From: Anoplopoma fimbria
Taxonomy: Eukaryota > Chordata > Actinopteri > Perciformes > Anoplopomatidae
Reading direction: 5' to 3'
DNA: 64,000 bases
NCBI RefSeq assembly: GCF_027596085.1
Contig: NC_072467.1
Coordinates: 2,405,361-2,469,360, forward strand
Position numbers and translations under genes: made by a program. The notes under the pieces are model-generated. The model ran no database searches. It was not told the origin of the DNA and was given only the letters and a program-made list of their open reading frames with translations. Position 1 is the first letter of the stretch, and every line of letters starts with the position of its first letter. Below, in pieces: positions 1-15,000 of the stretch.

Positions 1-3000
1 AGGAATTTCACATCCTAGTGCTTATTTTCCTTTAGCACTGGCAACGCAGCCTGCTTGTTGGCATGATCCATATCCGTTTAGTAAGAAATCAAGCTTGTGT
101 TAGTTGTTATTTATCAGATACAAGCTGCCGGGTGCATACTGATTGGATAATGTGTTTGATCCATTGCTACCATGCTTTTTTTATCTAAAAACACATACTT
201 CACATACTGCTTTTTCTTGATATTTCCACTCAAACTTCTGTATGGGTCAGTGAGCACTGTAACTCACCTGTTACACTGCAAAGTTGTGGCACTGAGTGGT
301 TGAGTATTATTTTGTACCACTGGACATAACTTTTATGGGTTCAATGCTGTCGTAGTATACGTGGACACTACATTTGAATACTCTATGTTGTGCTGAGTCA
401 GGTGTGAAATCAGTTTAATTTCCTCCTCAGTTCATAAATGTTGAATTGCAGTTGCCAGAGTAATTGTTTATGTTTATGGCCCTGTCTGTGTTTATGTGCA
501 CAGCTGTCACATGAAGGCAGCGGCGTTGGGATGAGGGGAATGTAGAGGCGCTCTTTAAGATATTCTCATGACGACTGTGTGTGAAGGCTGAGCTTCCCCT
601 CGGCTCCCTCCCGCCGGCCCTCCTGATTATTTTGCCGTTTCACCCCGTGTCTTGGCTGAATCCTTGGGAGACATCAGGGCCTCTATCTCACACACGGCTG
701 CTCTGACTCTACCCCCTGCCACCACGCCGCTTTGCTTCGCCTCCCGCTCGCTCTGCAAATAAGCTTTTGCAGTGTGCAAGTGTGTGTGTGTGTGTGTGTG
801 TGTGCATGCACACATCTTTTTTTTCCTCCTTTTTTTTTTTCCTGGAAGCTAATTAGAATAACAATAACAGGAATGCGATTTGAGAGCCGTCTTCTCCCAG
901 TGGCATAGCAGTGAGAGGGAGAGTTGTCCCACGTGTTTCTGAAAGGGCACACGCCGCTCTATTCATCCAGATGTGTTAAGCGAGGCAAAAGTCTCAGTGT
1001 TCTCCTCTCGTCTGTGGCCCAGTGTGTTTATGGAGAGCTAGTTGGCCTTTGGATCTTTGGATGCACAGTATATTTTAGGAACAAGCCTCATGAGATCCTT
1101 CAGTTAAGAGGAATTTTCTTAACTTAGCTCCTCTGTCATTATTGTGTTATTTTACTTTCAACAAGGGATTTCCAAAGATGCCAAAGTGACTGTGGCAAGG
1201 TTTTAGTATTTTATGGTTGCTGAATGCTGTAAAAGATTAAAAAAAAAAAAAATGGCACAAACTCTACACAAATATGTAAAAATTAGAAACGTAGTAAAAC
1301 ACACACACACACACACACCCAGTTGTGCTCTTGTTGGGATATTTTGGTTGTTTGTTTACATTCCAAGTGAATCTGGAACCATTAAGAGGAAAGAAGGAAA
1401 TAGCAGCGAGACAAACTCAAAATAACAACTGCTTTTAGAAAAAAGTTACTGTTTGATTGGTTATCAAGCAACAGGCTCGTTGTCCCACAACTCAGCGAGC
1501 AAAGTCTGATTTAATTTGAACAACCATAAAATATTACAATTGACCTAAAATTAGAGGCAATGGATGGGAAAAGGAAAAGGAGATGCTGTTTCACAATGAA
1601 ATGCAACAGAAGATGTTCTGTGTGCTCTTTCACCCCACAAGCTATTTGGGTATTGGCATCAGAATCAAAATCTGAGAAATGACTAATTATAATGCTAATT
1701 ATGCTGGTGTATTTGATGGCAGTGTGTTGCTCTCATTTACAAAACAAATTGTTTATGTGGAGACCTTGGCGGATTGTGTGAAAGTGTGCTTTAACTACAT
1801 TTCACAATCAGTTTTCTTGTTTGTTTTGTTTACAGAAAAGTTGGTAGATATATAATATTCACATAGAAAAGTACTTCAGCAAAATCTTTTACATCTTTCA
1901 AGAGAACTATGACTCATTTTTCCATCTAAATGAGTTCAAACTAGAAATTGTTAATATCTTTATTTTTTTAAATATATTTTTTTATATTTATATTATCATA
2001 AGGAAGTTGCTATTTAATTGACTTCTGATGCAATGCTGTCATCTGGTATTGTAAAAAAGAAAACAACGTTGACAATAAACAACCCATACAGTGAGGGCAC
2101 TGGCTGTTGAGGAGTGTTAGCACAAACATTTTATTCTTAGTTTAAAAAAATGCAGCACAACAGGATATGAGCAATATCAACATTGCAAGAAAGCATGGGA
2201 AGTGTTTTTGTGTATAGTAGAGAGGAAGCTTAACCCCAAGAGCTTAAAACCAACACCAGAGAGCCATTGTTAACCTAAAGACAGACAGTTTTAACAGGCT
2301 TATATAACCATTTTCCTTTTTTTTTTTGCCTAGATACTTACTGGACAATCTCATTGTGATCTCTAAAGCTAAAGTTCACCACATAAAGCATAGTGTGCCT
2401 TAATATCAAGGTATATTTTTAATGTATTCTACATATTATATTTTTCATAAGTGATGGGAATACTATTAAACTCAAAGCAAACCACCTGAAACATAAAAAA
2501 CATTCCCCGTCTTTTCTCACACCTGTATGTTACTTCCACTTGAGCACAATGAGTGCACTATTTGGCTCACCTTTTGCAACCTGATTTTACTCGCCACATC
2601 TCCGTGCATGTTTTGGATTTCCCTCTCCCTCTATCCAAGTTTCCCTGCAAGTTAATCAGGTTTGGACATACTTTCCAAGACACAATCTGTGAATTGTTAA
2701 AGGATTACAGACTGCCTGCTTGCGTGGAGAGAAAAGTCCAGTAATGGGAGTATAGCACAATGCTCCAAGTGGTTTGTGGGAAAGCTGCAGTTAAACAGGC
2801 TAGTTATCAACAAGGGAAACACATTACTGGTGTCATTGTATCTGAGGTCTAATAACTAGCGTGTAAAGGGAATTTCCAAACTGGCATCACCATATGCAAA
2901 TTAGGTAAGGTTTAAAGGGGGGGAATCCATTTAGAGAAAACACAGTTTTTTTAGATGAAGTTTTTCTTTACATGAATAGAAGAAACAGGGGCCTAACATT

Positions 3001-6000
3001 TAGCCTAGGCTTTAAAAACCTCCATCCCTAAAAAGGAAGGCACCTACAGTTAGGAGGTCTGGAGTGTCGGGGGAGGGGAGACAGTGAGTGTTTGTTAAGG
3101 TTGACAGATTAGCCCCAGCCTCTTGGAAAAAGACTGATTCTGCTTGGCATAACAGGCAGTACCTTGGGGGATGCTCGTCAGTTGCCCATCCCCATATCCC
3201 CACACTAACTCCCGTCAGGCCCCACCCCCCTTTCTTTGCTTTCCTGTCTCTACCAACCCCCCTCGGTGAATAGATCCTCAAGCACAGGAACCACCACATC
3301 CATCCAAGGCTCACTGAAAGCATTATTTAGACTCTAAGAGGTGATGGCACATGTTCTGTTTTTTAACAAATGAGTCACAGTGGAATTGTTGATCATACTG
3401 TAGAAAGCTTTGGGACAGTTAATAAGCATAAATAAAGTCACCCCTGCTTTTTTTCTTAGTTGCTGCACTTGCTTGTCTGCATGTGACACTGTAACATGAC
3501 AGTTGCATGTTTTCTATTGTCAATGCCTCAACTTGTAGAGTCAATTATATGATGTATAATCTGAATTTGGCACCAACATATAAACCTTTCATATAAATAA
3601 AGAGGAATAAATGCACTTGCTCCAGCCAGGATCCATCCCCCTCTTCTCTGCTGAGTTGCTCGTCACATTCCTAAAGGAAGACTTTTTAGGACCATCCCTC
3701 ATGCACTGGTTCTACTGGGAGCCACCGCCACACACCCATTTTCCCCTCCCTCCATACACACCCAAACCCCCAATCCCTCCCTTTACCCTCCAACGACACA
3801 CAGCCACACGTCCCCGCTGTTCATGAATAATCCAGGCGGCCCGACAGGCCATTGCACTCAGCTTTGTGGGGGAAGAAGCTAGAACAAAAGACGGGCAGCT
3901 CACCGAGCAGCTATGGCTGAGTAGGCTCAGATGAGAAGACAATGGTAACTAGTGTCAGTACAGACAGGGGCAGGAGGCAAAGGCTTCGGAGTAAATCACA
4001 TATCCAGGCGCCTGCTCCCATCTCAGTGTTGCCATGCCAAATACCAAAGCTGGGAACCTTGCCTTCTTGCTTTTGTCTGCAGAGCAAAGAAAGGAAAGCC
4101 AGAGAGAGAAACTATCATCTTGTCTTTCCCTGCAGATGTTTGGATTGGACCAAACAGTAGATCTACTTAGTGAAGCATTTTCTGTCCTCACCAGACAGCA
4201 GGGTTAATAACTCTGTTCAACATCATCAAAGAAGAGCAGGTTAAACATCCGTGGGGAGTTAAAGATGAAGTTTTACAAGGACATCACTGACGGTGTCATT
4301 TGTCCTTGTTCAACTGCTGAGCCCCCTGCCAAGAGTTTCTGTTCCAGTCCAGTTCACACCTTACAACAGCCTGAAAGTATTTGACATCTCCAAACACACA
4401 GGGCCTGGAGTAGCAGATGTGGCTGGGCCAAGGCCACAGAGGCAGTTATTGTATCAGCCCGTACGCCCCGTGGGGGGGCTGCACTGACGAGGTGTTAAGG
4501 ATTGCCCTTCTGATGCCATTTGGTTGCTTTTACTGTAACTGTCCAACGGCTAAACTTTACTCCCATCATCATAACGGCCGGTGTTACTGCACACAGCTAC
4601 ATTTGATTTAGCTGACACATGTCAATAGCACACTCGGATGACAATAATACTCCATTAAGCCTTTCTCAGATTAATTTATCATCAGATTAAAGGATTCACA
4701 CAATCATAATTAGAATACTATGGAGCATAAGCAATTAAATTAATTCTTTCCCTGGTTCAGAGCTGGACAATTAACGCTGCTTTAATAGTTATTTCCATAA
4801 TAATTAAGAACATCTTACAGTAGGAATAGCACATTCAAATTAAACATCAGAAAACATTTTTAATATAAATGAAAATGTAAATATTTTTAACAATTACAAT
4901 GGCATTTCTTTTCATTCATAGAACTTGAGTAAAAAAACTTGAGTTTTTAAAAATACTTGACTCTTTGTTATTGGTCATTAGCAGCATTCCGCTTATTTAT
5001 AATAAGATTAGTCACATTTTGTGCCCCAGAGTACCAGAACAGTATCACCCTCTACAGTATATGTGTGCCACACAATACAAGTATTGATGTAGCCGTAAAT
5101 ATTGGACGTGAGCATAACATCTGACACATCAAAAATGCCCTTAAACCAAATTACTGTCACAATGTTTACAGAAATGCATGCAGTTTGAGACACGTGTCTG
5201 TGTCATGGATATGTGTCCATGACTCACAAATCCTCGACCTGAAACTAGTGGATCTGTATTTATGAGCTGTTATTAGCAGAGTCTGATCTTTGAACTCTGT
5301 TAGCTAGTATGGTAGCTTCTCTGTTTACTTATTGTGACTCATATTTAAATAGAGAATTCTGAGTTCAGCGTCTATGCTTCTATTTTTGTTTGTTCATCGA
5401 TGAGTGTACATGGTGATTTCACAAAGTCTGACTGATAATAGTCTTTCTCTGTTGACATGGAGCCTAAACCGTCAGCTAGATATTTGACCTCTCCCCCTGC
5501 ATGTGCACTGTTGGAGTGTGAGGCTTCCTCAGCCTAAAAGCAAAATGACAATCCACGAATACACATAGCCTCAAGGGATCAGAGCAAAAGCTCCATATGG
5601 AGATGTCTATGACTCAATGTCTCTATGTAAATCCACACCTACTAGTTGACTGACAGCAGCGTCATGATCTCAAACCTGTGGGCACAAGTGGTGTCACTGA
5701 CTAAACACATGAAAAGTCAGAGTTCATTTCATCAGGCTGCGTGGGAGGGTGATAACACTGGCCACTTTGCATGATTTGGCTGTGATGTTAAGTGTATTGT
5801 AGTGTAGTGTTAATGATAAAGATTATCAACTAAGCAGGGTGTCTCCACCCTGATAAAAAACACCTTTTATAAAGGTTTCACCACCCGCATACAGACAGTC
5901 TAATAATGTTAATAAATTTGAACTTTAGCTGTTTTCACCAGTGGGTTCCATCCAGTAAAGCAAAACAATATGACTTTTTAGAAAATAAATAATACATTCT

Positions 6001-9000
6001 TCTCCTTACAAACGAAAAATTCAACACATAGCAATAAAACTCACCATTGCTAAATGCAATACACACAGGTGTTCTGCAGCCACAGCCTTACTTGGTCTGC
6101 TATGACCAATAGCCATAGGGTGGCTACATTAGCCTGACTGATACAGAATTTTTTATGCTGATATTTATATATTATCCTGATTTTGGGCATTTCTGCACTG
6201 ACATGTCTCCTTTGTTATTGGCCAACATATACTCCCATACCAAAATATTAGGAATTAGTTTAAATCAGCCAATATATTGGTTTAGCTCTTGTGTCGACTG
6301 TTAGCTCATGCCAGAAACCTTTATGTAGATATTGCTATGTAACTGACTCAGTTTGTTGACTTTATGATCCTTCTCCTCTTACTACTGTAACACTATTTTT
6401 TTGTGGCCGATGTAAAGTCAGACCTTCCCAAGAATGGCTTAACAGCAAATTTGTACAGGGATATTTACATTAGATCTGCTGCCAAAAGACAGGTAGTCAT
6501 TTGATACACTTTGGTTTCTGTACAGATTAAATAAACCAGATATAACATATATAACATGCCGATTAGTGAGTTTTAGGGGCTGGTAGGCAGATTTTGTTAC
6601 CTGCATAGTGTATAGTGCCAGGCCATCCTTTAGGACTGGCTGTAGCATTATATTTTTCGTACAGACGTGAGATGAGAGTATCAATCCTTTCAACAAACTC
6701 AGCAAGAGAGCAAATTTTCCAAAAACTATTCCTTGAAGTTTCAAGTTAAGAGTATCATGTTTTGTTTTTGGCTGTGAACCTGACGTTAGACAGACAAGCT
6801 CTCCTTTAGGAGTCAGAAACTGGGAACTAACGGGTTAAATGACATATGGTTATGTAGCTTGAGTAGGAAGCTGTGAATAAAACGGGGGCGACCCCTGAAC
6901 AGTCTGACCTGAGTGACATTGATTAGAATTAGAATGTGAAGTGTGCACGGTGGCATGGACAGGGGTGACGAGCAAATCTAATGCATGACTGGAGGGGGGC
7001 TCATACTGCTTCCATCGACTGAAAGGGGGGACGTGGTGGCACTATTGCGATGCTAAATGTGTAAATGTGCGCTCTCATCTCATCACAAGCTAGCTTTTGT
7101 TTAGCAGGACCCTCTTTTTAAAACAAGTTCAACTGCAGTTCTTCTGCATGTTCTTCTCTACGTCAATAACCCAATTTTAGTGACTTGTTGCTTTAAATGT
7201 GGTCGACGCTCCTACTACTTTACTAAAGTAATAGCTCCTGAGGACATGGCTTGCATCTTGTCACTGTTCAGTTTGATGCTTTTTTAGTTGATCGTCCTTA
7301 ATTAGCGTAAAATCCAGAGCAGAAGGACGCAGGACTGCGCTTTACCACTTCATGAGAACGGTCCGACATAAATAGGTCAGAATTAATGGTCAGCTGTGTG
7401 TCTCAAGTGTTCATGGCCTTGTGGGCTGCTTTGCGTTTTGTGTTGACATGGTTGGGCTTGTGCACATGAAGGAAAGCTGGAGGCTGATGGGGGTGGGGTG
7501 AATGGCATGCATTTGGGTTTTAGAAGAGGAGGAGGGGTGTCGAGGCGAGGAGCTGTTCATTGGCTCTGTGCTGCAAAAAAAACTGCTTATGGCTTTGCTG
7601 CATGACTGGGCATTTGTGACAGCTATAGTCCTGCCTGCCACATCTGCCAGGGACACTGTGCTCTCGGCCAGTCAGTTTATAATCAATCACTTATGACTGA
7701 TAACTAAAGAGGCAGCTTCAAGTCCGTCAGACTGTGATCGTTTTTGAAACCTGCCGTTGAAAAAGGTCCTGTGTGGTGTGAGCTGTTGCAACAATCTCAC
7801 ATTAAGAATAACTCATCAGTAAGCACGTATTCATGCTTGCAAAGGATGGGGGATAAACATGGGTCTTCTGTTGAATCTAGGACAGGACACTATCAACAAA
7901 AGTACTAAACTGTCCGTTTTTTAGGCTGAAACACAGCTGCAGGCGGTGTAGAAGAGAGCCCCTGCCAAATGTGTTTTTAAGGACAAGTAACCTGTTGGTT
8001 AATGACTTTCTATGTTGCACTGTCCTTTTACTGGAAGTAGGTTTTTGGGTCATTTTATGTAACATGTTCCTGACAGAGATAGACTTCACCCTGCTGGCTT
8101 GTTTGTTGCTAGGGAGCGGCGGACAGTCTGTGACAGAGGAGGTTAACGTCTAAGGGAAAAAAGCTGTCTGCTATACTATTGTTATGTTTAGCCTTTCAGA
8201 CAGGCTCCCTCCATGACTGGCTACAGGTCATCATCCCTGACCTGGGAGGTATAATGTAGCCTCTGTGATTGGCCCAAGTGGGAGATTATTTAGGTCACAT
8301 TTATTAAGTGAAATATCAAAAACAAAACAAAAAAACAGTGAGTCAAGATAGCTCCTATCATTTTCAGCAAAAATAAGATGCTTTGTTGATGTACTTTATC
8401 CAGTGTTTATCCCACATTGAGATGACATTGAATTAGAAGCAGGTACATCAGGGAAAATAAAACATGCTTATTACATAATACACCACCCAAATCAGCAATG
8501 CGAGCAGATACAATTCACTGGAGAATGTGAGCGTGTGCTAGCTCAGTGATACCCAAAGGCTGGGTCAGGACCCACAGGTGGGTCGCAGGAGATTTTATCA
8601 GGGTCGCCAAATCAATTTAAAGATTTCCTCCATTGTCTTTTATTTAACATTTATATCTGCAGGACACGTTCTAGGCAGCCTGAATGTTTGTGTTGTTCAG
8701 ATAAGTGTGTCTCATATGAAAGGCTACCATTCGTTCTATTTGTTTTACTGATGAAAGGAATTGAAAAGAACGAGATAGGCTGTTAACTCTGCATGAATGT
8801 ATTAATTTGGTCTCATTTATAAAGTATTTAATAAGTGTATATATAAGAATAACACATGCATAAAACAATGTGATTTTAAACGTATATTGTACGAGATAGA
8901 TCATACAAGATAAGGATGGTTAATTTAAGCAAAATAAAATCGCTTTTCTCACATTTACGGATAAGGCCTATTCTTAACAGGGGCCTCGATGGTTTGTCAT

Positions 9001-9089
9001 TTTTAAAAAGTGGGTAAAACAGTGAAAGCAAAAATTACCATGACTTGGATTATTTACATTTGTTTTTGTTTCTTTATTTGTCCTTACAG
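1..9089. other. Gene-free stretch, probably 5' intron of the ELL-family gene
   Basis: I see no convincing exon here on either strand. Short open frames are not flanked by matching splice sites and resemble no protein I know. The next exon at 9090 begins in phase 0 in the middle of the ELL N-terminal region, so one or more upstream coding exons must lie before 9090. ELL-family genes usually have long first introns, so this stretch is most simply intron. Contents noted: a short TG run at 780-804, a short CA run near 1298-1318, a decayed repeat-like patch around 6090-6300, a hAT-like fragment near 8545, and AT-rich blocks that look constrained (4630-4870). That intron label is inference, because the missing exons were not found. 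Confidence 0.55.
8545..8630. mobile_element. hAT-like repeat terminus (fragment)
   Basis: The segment beginning cagtgatacccaaaggctgg and running through a gggtcaggacccacaggtgggtc-type stretch resembles one end of a widespread hAT-type MITE (CAGTGGTTCCCAAA-like terminus). I did not find a matching opposite end, so it is treated as a truncated copy. Confidence 0.35.
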
Positions 9090-12000
9090 TACGTTAAGAT
9101 CCCAGCGCCAACACCTGAATCTCCTGATGGATTCAGAGTCTTCTCGTTCTATCTTTCCAGTGACAGCAAAGACAAGCCTCAGTCCAGCTTTGACTGCATT
9201 CACCAGTATGTCTCAGGGTAAGCAGCACACATAACTCTTTCCACAGCCGACCACAAATGTAATTTGTAGTAAATTTGGTGTCACCAAACAGTGGCTTCTC
9301 TCTTCAGTGCTACAACAGACAGTACCAATGTCAAGCTATATTCAAACAGACTACAATAACACCCAAAGACTGTCATGTCTCAACTGACCACAAAGGTGTG
9401 ACAGGTAATAATTGAGAACAGAGGTATTGTTTGTGGCTATGCAGGGTCAAAGGGTTAGATTTTTAAAGATGATTTATAACACAGGACTAGAGTTTACAAG
9501 CAGGCACAAGTCACAGAACCTGTTATGCGTCACACAGCATCAGAAATGATTGTATGACAGGAAGAATCTACAGTGCTTGTGTTTGACAAATGGCCTGTTA
9601 ATTGAGCCGAGCCATAGAATTTGTAAGGGTGCACTCTCTGAGGTTTTCTCTCTCCTGCTTCTTCTCTTCCACACAGGGATGGCAGGGATCACCTGGAGGG
9701 CCAGGGCAGCATTCAGGACAAGATCACAGTTTGTGCCACAGATGACTCCTACCAGACAACCCGGGAGCGCATGTCTCAAGTGGAGAAGGACATCTGGAGC
9801 CGCTCAGCAATTGAGATAAAGCCGGGGCCAAGTAAGATTTTGCTTAATAGCTGTATCAACATTCTGGTGTATCTTCCAGCCTCCGTTTTATGTGGCAGCC
9901 TTCAAGCACGTAGGGATCAAGGACGGATAAACAGAGAGTTTTCATGTTCCCAGAAAGCTTCTAAACCATTGCTTCTCAACATTTCATCCTACAGATAATT
10001 GCCATATGGTGTGGAAGTTATCACATAATTGATCAAAGCGCTGCGTTGCAATTATTCATGCGAGAGGGATGTCTCTCTGTCTTGTAATTTTCCTTTCATT
10101 TTGACCAGATTGCTCAGGCGCTTTGCCAGCTTGCCTGCCAGCACCATTAATGTGATTGAGTTTGCCAGAAGTATGTGCTAACAAGTCTCATGCTGATGAA
10201 GTTTTGCCTAAAATGTAATTACACTGGCTGGAATTTAATTAATTTTCATTTGATGAAATACTTCTCAATACCATCTAAAGAATGCCATGCTTTACCTGGA
10301 ATATTCTGGGCCTCACATGCAGGATATTCTACTTGCAATTCCTCTTCTATTCACTGCCGTCAACTTGTCTGAGTCGTGGTTTTAGAGTAATTGTCGATTT
10401 AATTGACCATGCTAAAACTTTATAAATGATCAGACCATTAGGCTTCATGACATTTAGAGGTCCTGTGCAGATTTAAATGCTTGTGTAGATCATATTTTAT
10501 GCATGATAACATGCTGTGTGGACCAACACTAAAACATGATGTTTGGGGTAATTGCTGTAGGAGCCAGCTGTTGGAACTGGCAGCTACAATTTACATGCCA
10601 TGCTTTGCTGCCGAAACAGTCCCTCAGAGGCTATTACAAAATAAACTTAATCTGGCACACTCATGAATTTAATGCAAATGTTAGAAAAGACATTTAAGAT
10701 CCTGGTTATATACATGCAGTCACAGGATATCCCATTTTACTTGAACATGTCTTTTCAAGCACATGACTGTCGTTCCTTTCTCTAGGACACCAGAGAGAAA
10801 TAAATGGGTTATGGATCACAGTATGTTTCTTATACAGGAGAGAACACACAGTTGTTCTGTGGTGACTGACTGTCTTTTTATGGTACAGTAATGCTATACT
10901 CATCAGAAGAAAATTGTCCATATACTAAATCACAATTACAGGTTAGTAGAAAAATGTCCACAATTTAGATAATGATGTATGATTTAAAGTTCTGTTGTGT
11001 CATGGGAAAAGGAGTCACTTACCAATAGGCAGCTGAAATGTGTGCACGCTCGGTGTCAGACAAGTTGGAAAGTTCTTTTTGAGGACATTCATTTTCGACT
11101 TCAGCATTTCCAATTATTTTCCTATACACTATTGCCATCAGTTGCTATTTTTATCGTTGCTCATGAATCCTTCCACTAAGGTGTGTCGGTTACCATAAGT
11201 GAGACATCATTGTCATCAAGGGGAAGTATCATTACACAGTGGTTGCCTTGAGAGTCTTAAGACTTCTTAAGCTGCTTCCATTTATCACCATCAAACAATG
11301 GTTGTAGTTGCAGCTTGTTTGAAATGTTGCAGAACAGGTTGTTTCAGTGCAGGAGGGATATTTGCACGACATCTTCATGACCTGCTGCAAGATCGTTGTT
11401 TAAACAAGCTCCTGCAAGACTGTTACATTCTGAAAAGTAGATTTAAAGTGACTTTGTTTGAATCTTACAAGGAAAACTGTGTATTGCTAAAACTGAAATC
11501 TTAAAAAAACTTTAAGAAAGTGCAAAGTTTTAACAATATAACTTGTATGAGACGTCTACCCCGCTGTCCCTGTGAACACACTATTAGTATTCGACCCATA
11601 GCAACCTCCAAAGTATGGCTTAAGGTTGTAATGAGATTACGACCTGCAGTTATCTATAAGCACTGCCTGCACGGGTCCAACTGAAATAGTCCTGCAACAG
11701 GAAGAAAGGGCCTCTCTGTTTAAGTTGCTTTAGTTTCCATACTCTTCTGTTTACTCAGCAGTAGGCTAACCCTACTGTCAACCCCTTCTCACTGTTTTCC
11801 ACTTGCAATAACACTACCTTAACACACCGACACAGAAAAGTGCTCACAGCATTCAAATAGCTTTTTCAAATTGTGATAAAAATGTTGCACAAACGGTATC
11901 TGTTGCGTGAACGTAAAGAAGATTGCATGACAATAGAGAGATATAATGGAGATAAGATGTATTGTGCGCAGGCCTTGCTATTAAAAGCAGGGTGTGATTT

Positions 12001-15000
12001 GTATAACTGGCCTGAGGACTGGATTAGGAATGATATGTTGGCTGTGCTATTACAGGACACTGTCAACGTATTTGAATCCTGTTATCAGATCAGTTACAAT
12101 CTCTTTGGTCTTCTCTAGTTTTGTGTATTGTTGCAACACTTTGGCCATTCAAAGCAGTTTTGGATTACTGACGTGATAACTTTTTGATTCAAAAACTTGC
12201 CCTTATCTTCCACAAATCTCCTGTTGAAACTCTGCTGTGTCCCTTTGTTTTGATCTTAGGTAAGTACTTAAAGGTCCAGAGGAAGCAGGGTCTGGTATCA
12301 GGCTCAGATAGCAGCAACAAGCACTCCCCGAGCAATAAGAGGAGCCTGGTTCCCAGCCCTGTGGCACACCGGCTCTTGAGGGATCGCATCATCCATCTCC
12401 TGGCCTTAAAGCCCTACAGGAAACCTGAGCTGCTACTGTGGTTGGAAAGGGAGCGAGCCAGTCCAAAGGACAAGGCTGACCTGACCTCAGTACTGGATGA
12501 GGTGAGACATCTGGCACATTGCTAAGTCAACACAGTCGACTAATGATGAAATATACTCAGATGTAAAGTAAAAGAAAATACCAAAATATTGAGTGCTTTT
12601 AGCACAAGTTGATATCAGGTCAAGGATAATACTAATGAACAGACTACCGCTGTGCAGTTATAAAAAGTTGATGTCAGTAAGTTTTATTTCAGGGATATTT
12701 CCTGTGTTCACAATGTTTGAGTATCCCACTGCAATCCTTAAGTGCAGACTGTGCCACCGCTGGTAGCAGTAATTAGGGCTGTGCTTCAATTATCTTTGGC
12801 AATTATCTTTCTCCTATCAAAAGTGTGTTTTGATAGGAGTTCTTTCAGAATTGAAAGTGGTTGGTTTGTCCCGATTTGTATCAGCATGATTAAGTTGTAT
12901 AAGGGTGGGGTCAAACTGTTTACTTCGGAAACAGTACAGACCCACTTAGTCGCAAACAGGTCTTTTATTTAAATATAAGGTGGAGTTAAATTAACACAGT
13001 GAGGTGTGTTAACAACCTCAGCTGGCCTCTTTCTGTTGATTTATTTACACTGGGAGCTGTCTGTTTTTTAGGTTGGTAAACTGAACCCTAAAGACCACAG
13101 CTACTCTCTAAAGGATGAGCTCTACAAACACGTCCAGAGAGAATGGCCTGGATATCTAGAGGAGGAGAAGCAACTCATCAATAGGCTCCTGATCAGGTGG
13201 GTAGAGCGAGCCATAATACACAACCATTTTTCTTTTTTTTTTTTTTTTTTAAAGCAATAGTTCAACATTTTGGGAAATCTATCCAGCTAGATGAGAAGGT
13301 TGAGTTTCATATTTATGCAGGATATAAAGCTAAAGCTAGCAGCCAGTTAGCTTAGCTTAGCATAGAGACAGGAAACAGGGGGAATCAGCTAGCCTGGCTC
13401 TGCATGGTTCTTACAAAAGAAGCCATCCAGCACCTCTAAAGCCCACTAATTAACACCCTATATCTTGTTTGTGTAATCCATACTAACACAGAAGTTGAGA
13501 GGTGCTGGTCAGGGACTTTTTCTAGTATTAGTGCTAAACGAATCACCTGCAGGCTGTTGCCCTAGGTTTAACCTTCACACAGAAGAGTGGTATGCATCTT
13601 TTCATCTAACTCTCCGCAAGAAAGCAAATCAGTGAATTTCTTGAAATGTCAAACTATTACTCTAAAGTTTTTTTAGAGACCCCTTTGGTGAAAGGACTAA
13701 GGGATGGATGCATTTTGACAGCACTGGCGTTGATACAGAAAGGCCACTGAATTAATGTAGAAGTCTGCTGTGATCATGTCGAAAGGGGAGCTTCCAAATC
13801 ACTACTCCTCTGCACTGATGAATCTCTTAATGGACACATCAAAGCAAAGGAAAATATTCCCTGCACTGTGTTGCCAAATGGCATTAGCATGGAGGGTTCA
13901 GAGCAGCAAGGCTGAGCTTTTCAGGGTGAGCTTCCTCCCCTTGTACATTTCCTTTGCCTGCCAGTAAACATGCAGGCCATGTGCTTCATGAATGTTTTGG
14001 AAAAAGCTCAAGTCCTGTTGGCTGATTGCGCAACCCCCTCTGTTCACCACCCCTGCTAAGTGCTAAAAGCATACAATTGTTGTAATCAAATTGTTTGCCA
14101 AGTGTGATAAAACTGTGATACCCTGTAAATAGTGTAAAATCCCGATTTATTTGCTCTAGTTTATTCATTTGTAAGAGTAGATTCTTCTTATTCAGACTTT
14201 CTCATGTCCTTCATTTTATTGAAAGTAATGTTTAATTCTTCCGAACTCCTCTCATACTGACCATGATTAAAAAGGTTGCATGAATCCATCTGAGGGTGTG
14301 ACTTGTTGTAGCGTCTGTTTGAGGAAGGAGCTGTAGGAAGCAGATTAACAGAGAAGAGGGTTTGGTCCTACAGAGGTTAAATCTGCTGCTATTGTTCTGC
14401 TCACTGGACATGTTTAGTCTTTGTGCTTGGCTCCTGTAGACTGCATCACCAGAGACAGAAAACAAAACAAACTACATACGCTAATCTTGCAAAAAGCTTT
14501 GATAAAATTGAAAAAAAAACTTTTTTTATTGTCAAGAATTGTTTCTACTGTGGAAAAGCTGCCACTACTGTCTTTCCTGGAAGTCGTGTCATAAATAATT
14601 ATGATTGCTCACTTGCTCATAAATCTGCCAAAGCGAGTTTTATAACCTACATACTGCTTTTTTCTGTTTAGCTTCACAGGCCATTTACCTTGCAGTTACT
14701 GTCCAACTGAAGGTGCTGTGTTCTAAATCTTTCTACAGGAAACTTCAGCCACTCCACAGTAGCCAGTTGAAGAGTCCCCAGTCCAACCATTCATTCCTCA
14801 AAACTCCCGGGGACTCTCCTTCACATCTCAGTCCTGCCAAGAATCTCTCTGTGGTAATTATTCAACCTGAAAGAATTCTATTATGCTACTTCTTCTTCCT
14901 TATACGACTACGAAAAGATAGGGCACTTCCTCTTTTGCAGATAAATAACTGGAAATATGATAAACTGCTTTATGAAGTTATATTGACCAGCTTCAGACCA

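Noticed and set aside
6439..6744. 101-codon minus-strand frame
   Set aside because: It has some feel of a repeat-derived frame, but I could not name a family, and it lacks exon borders.
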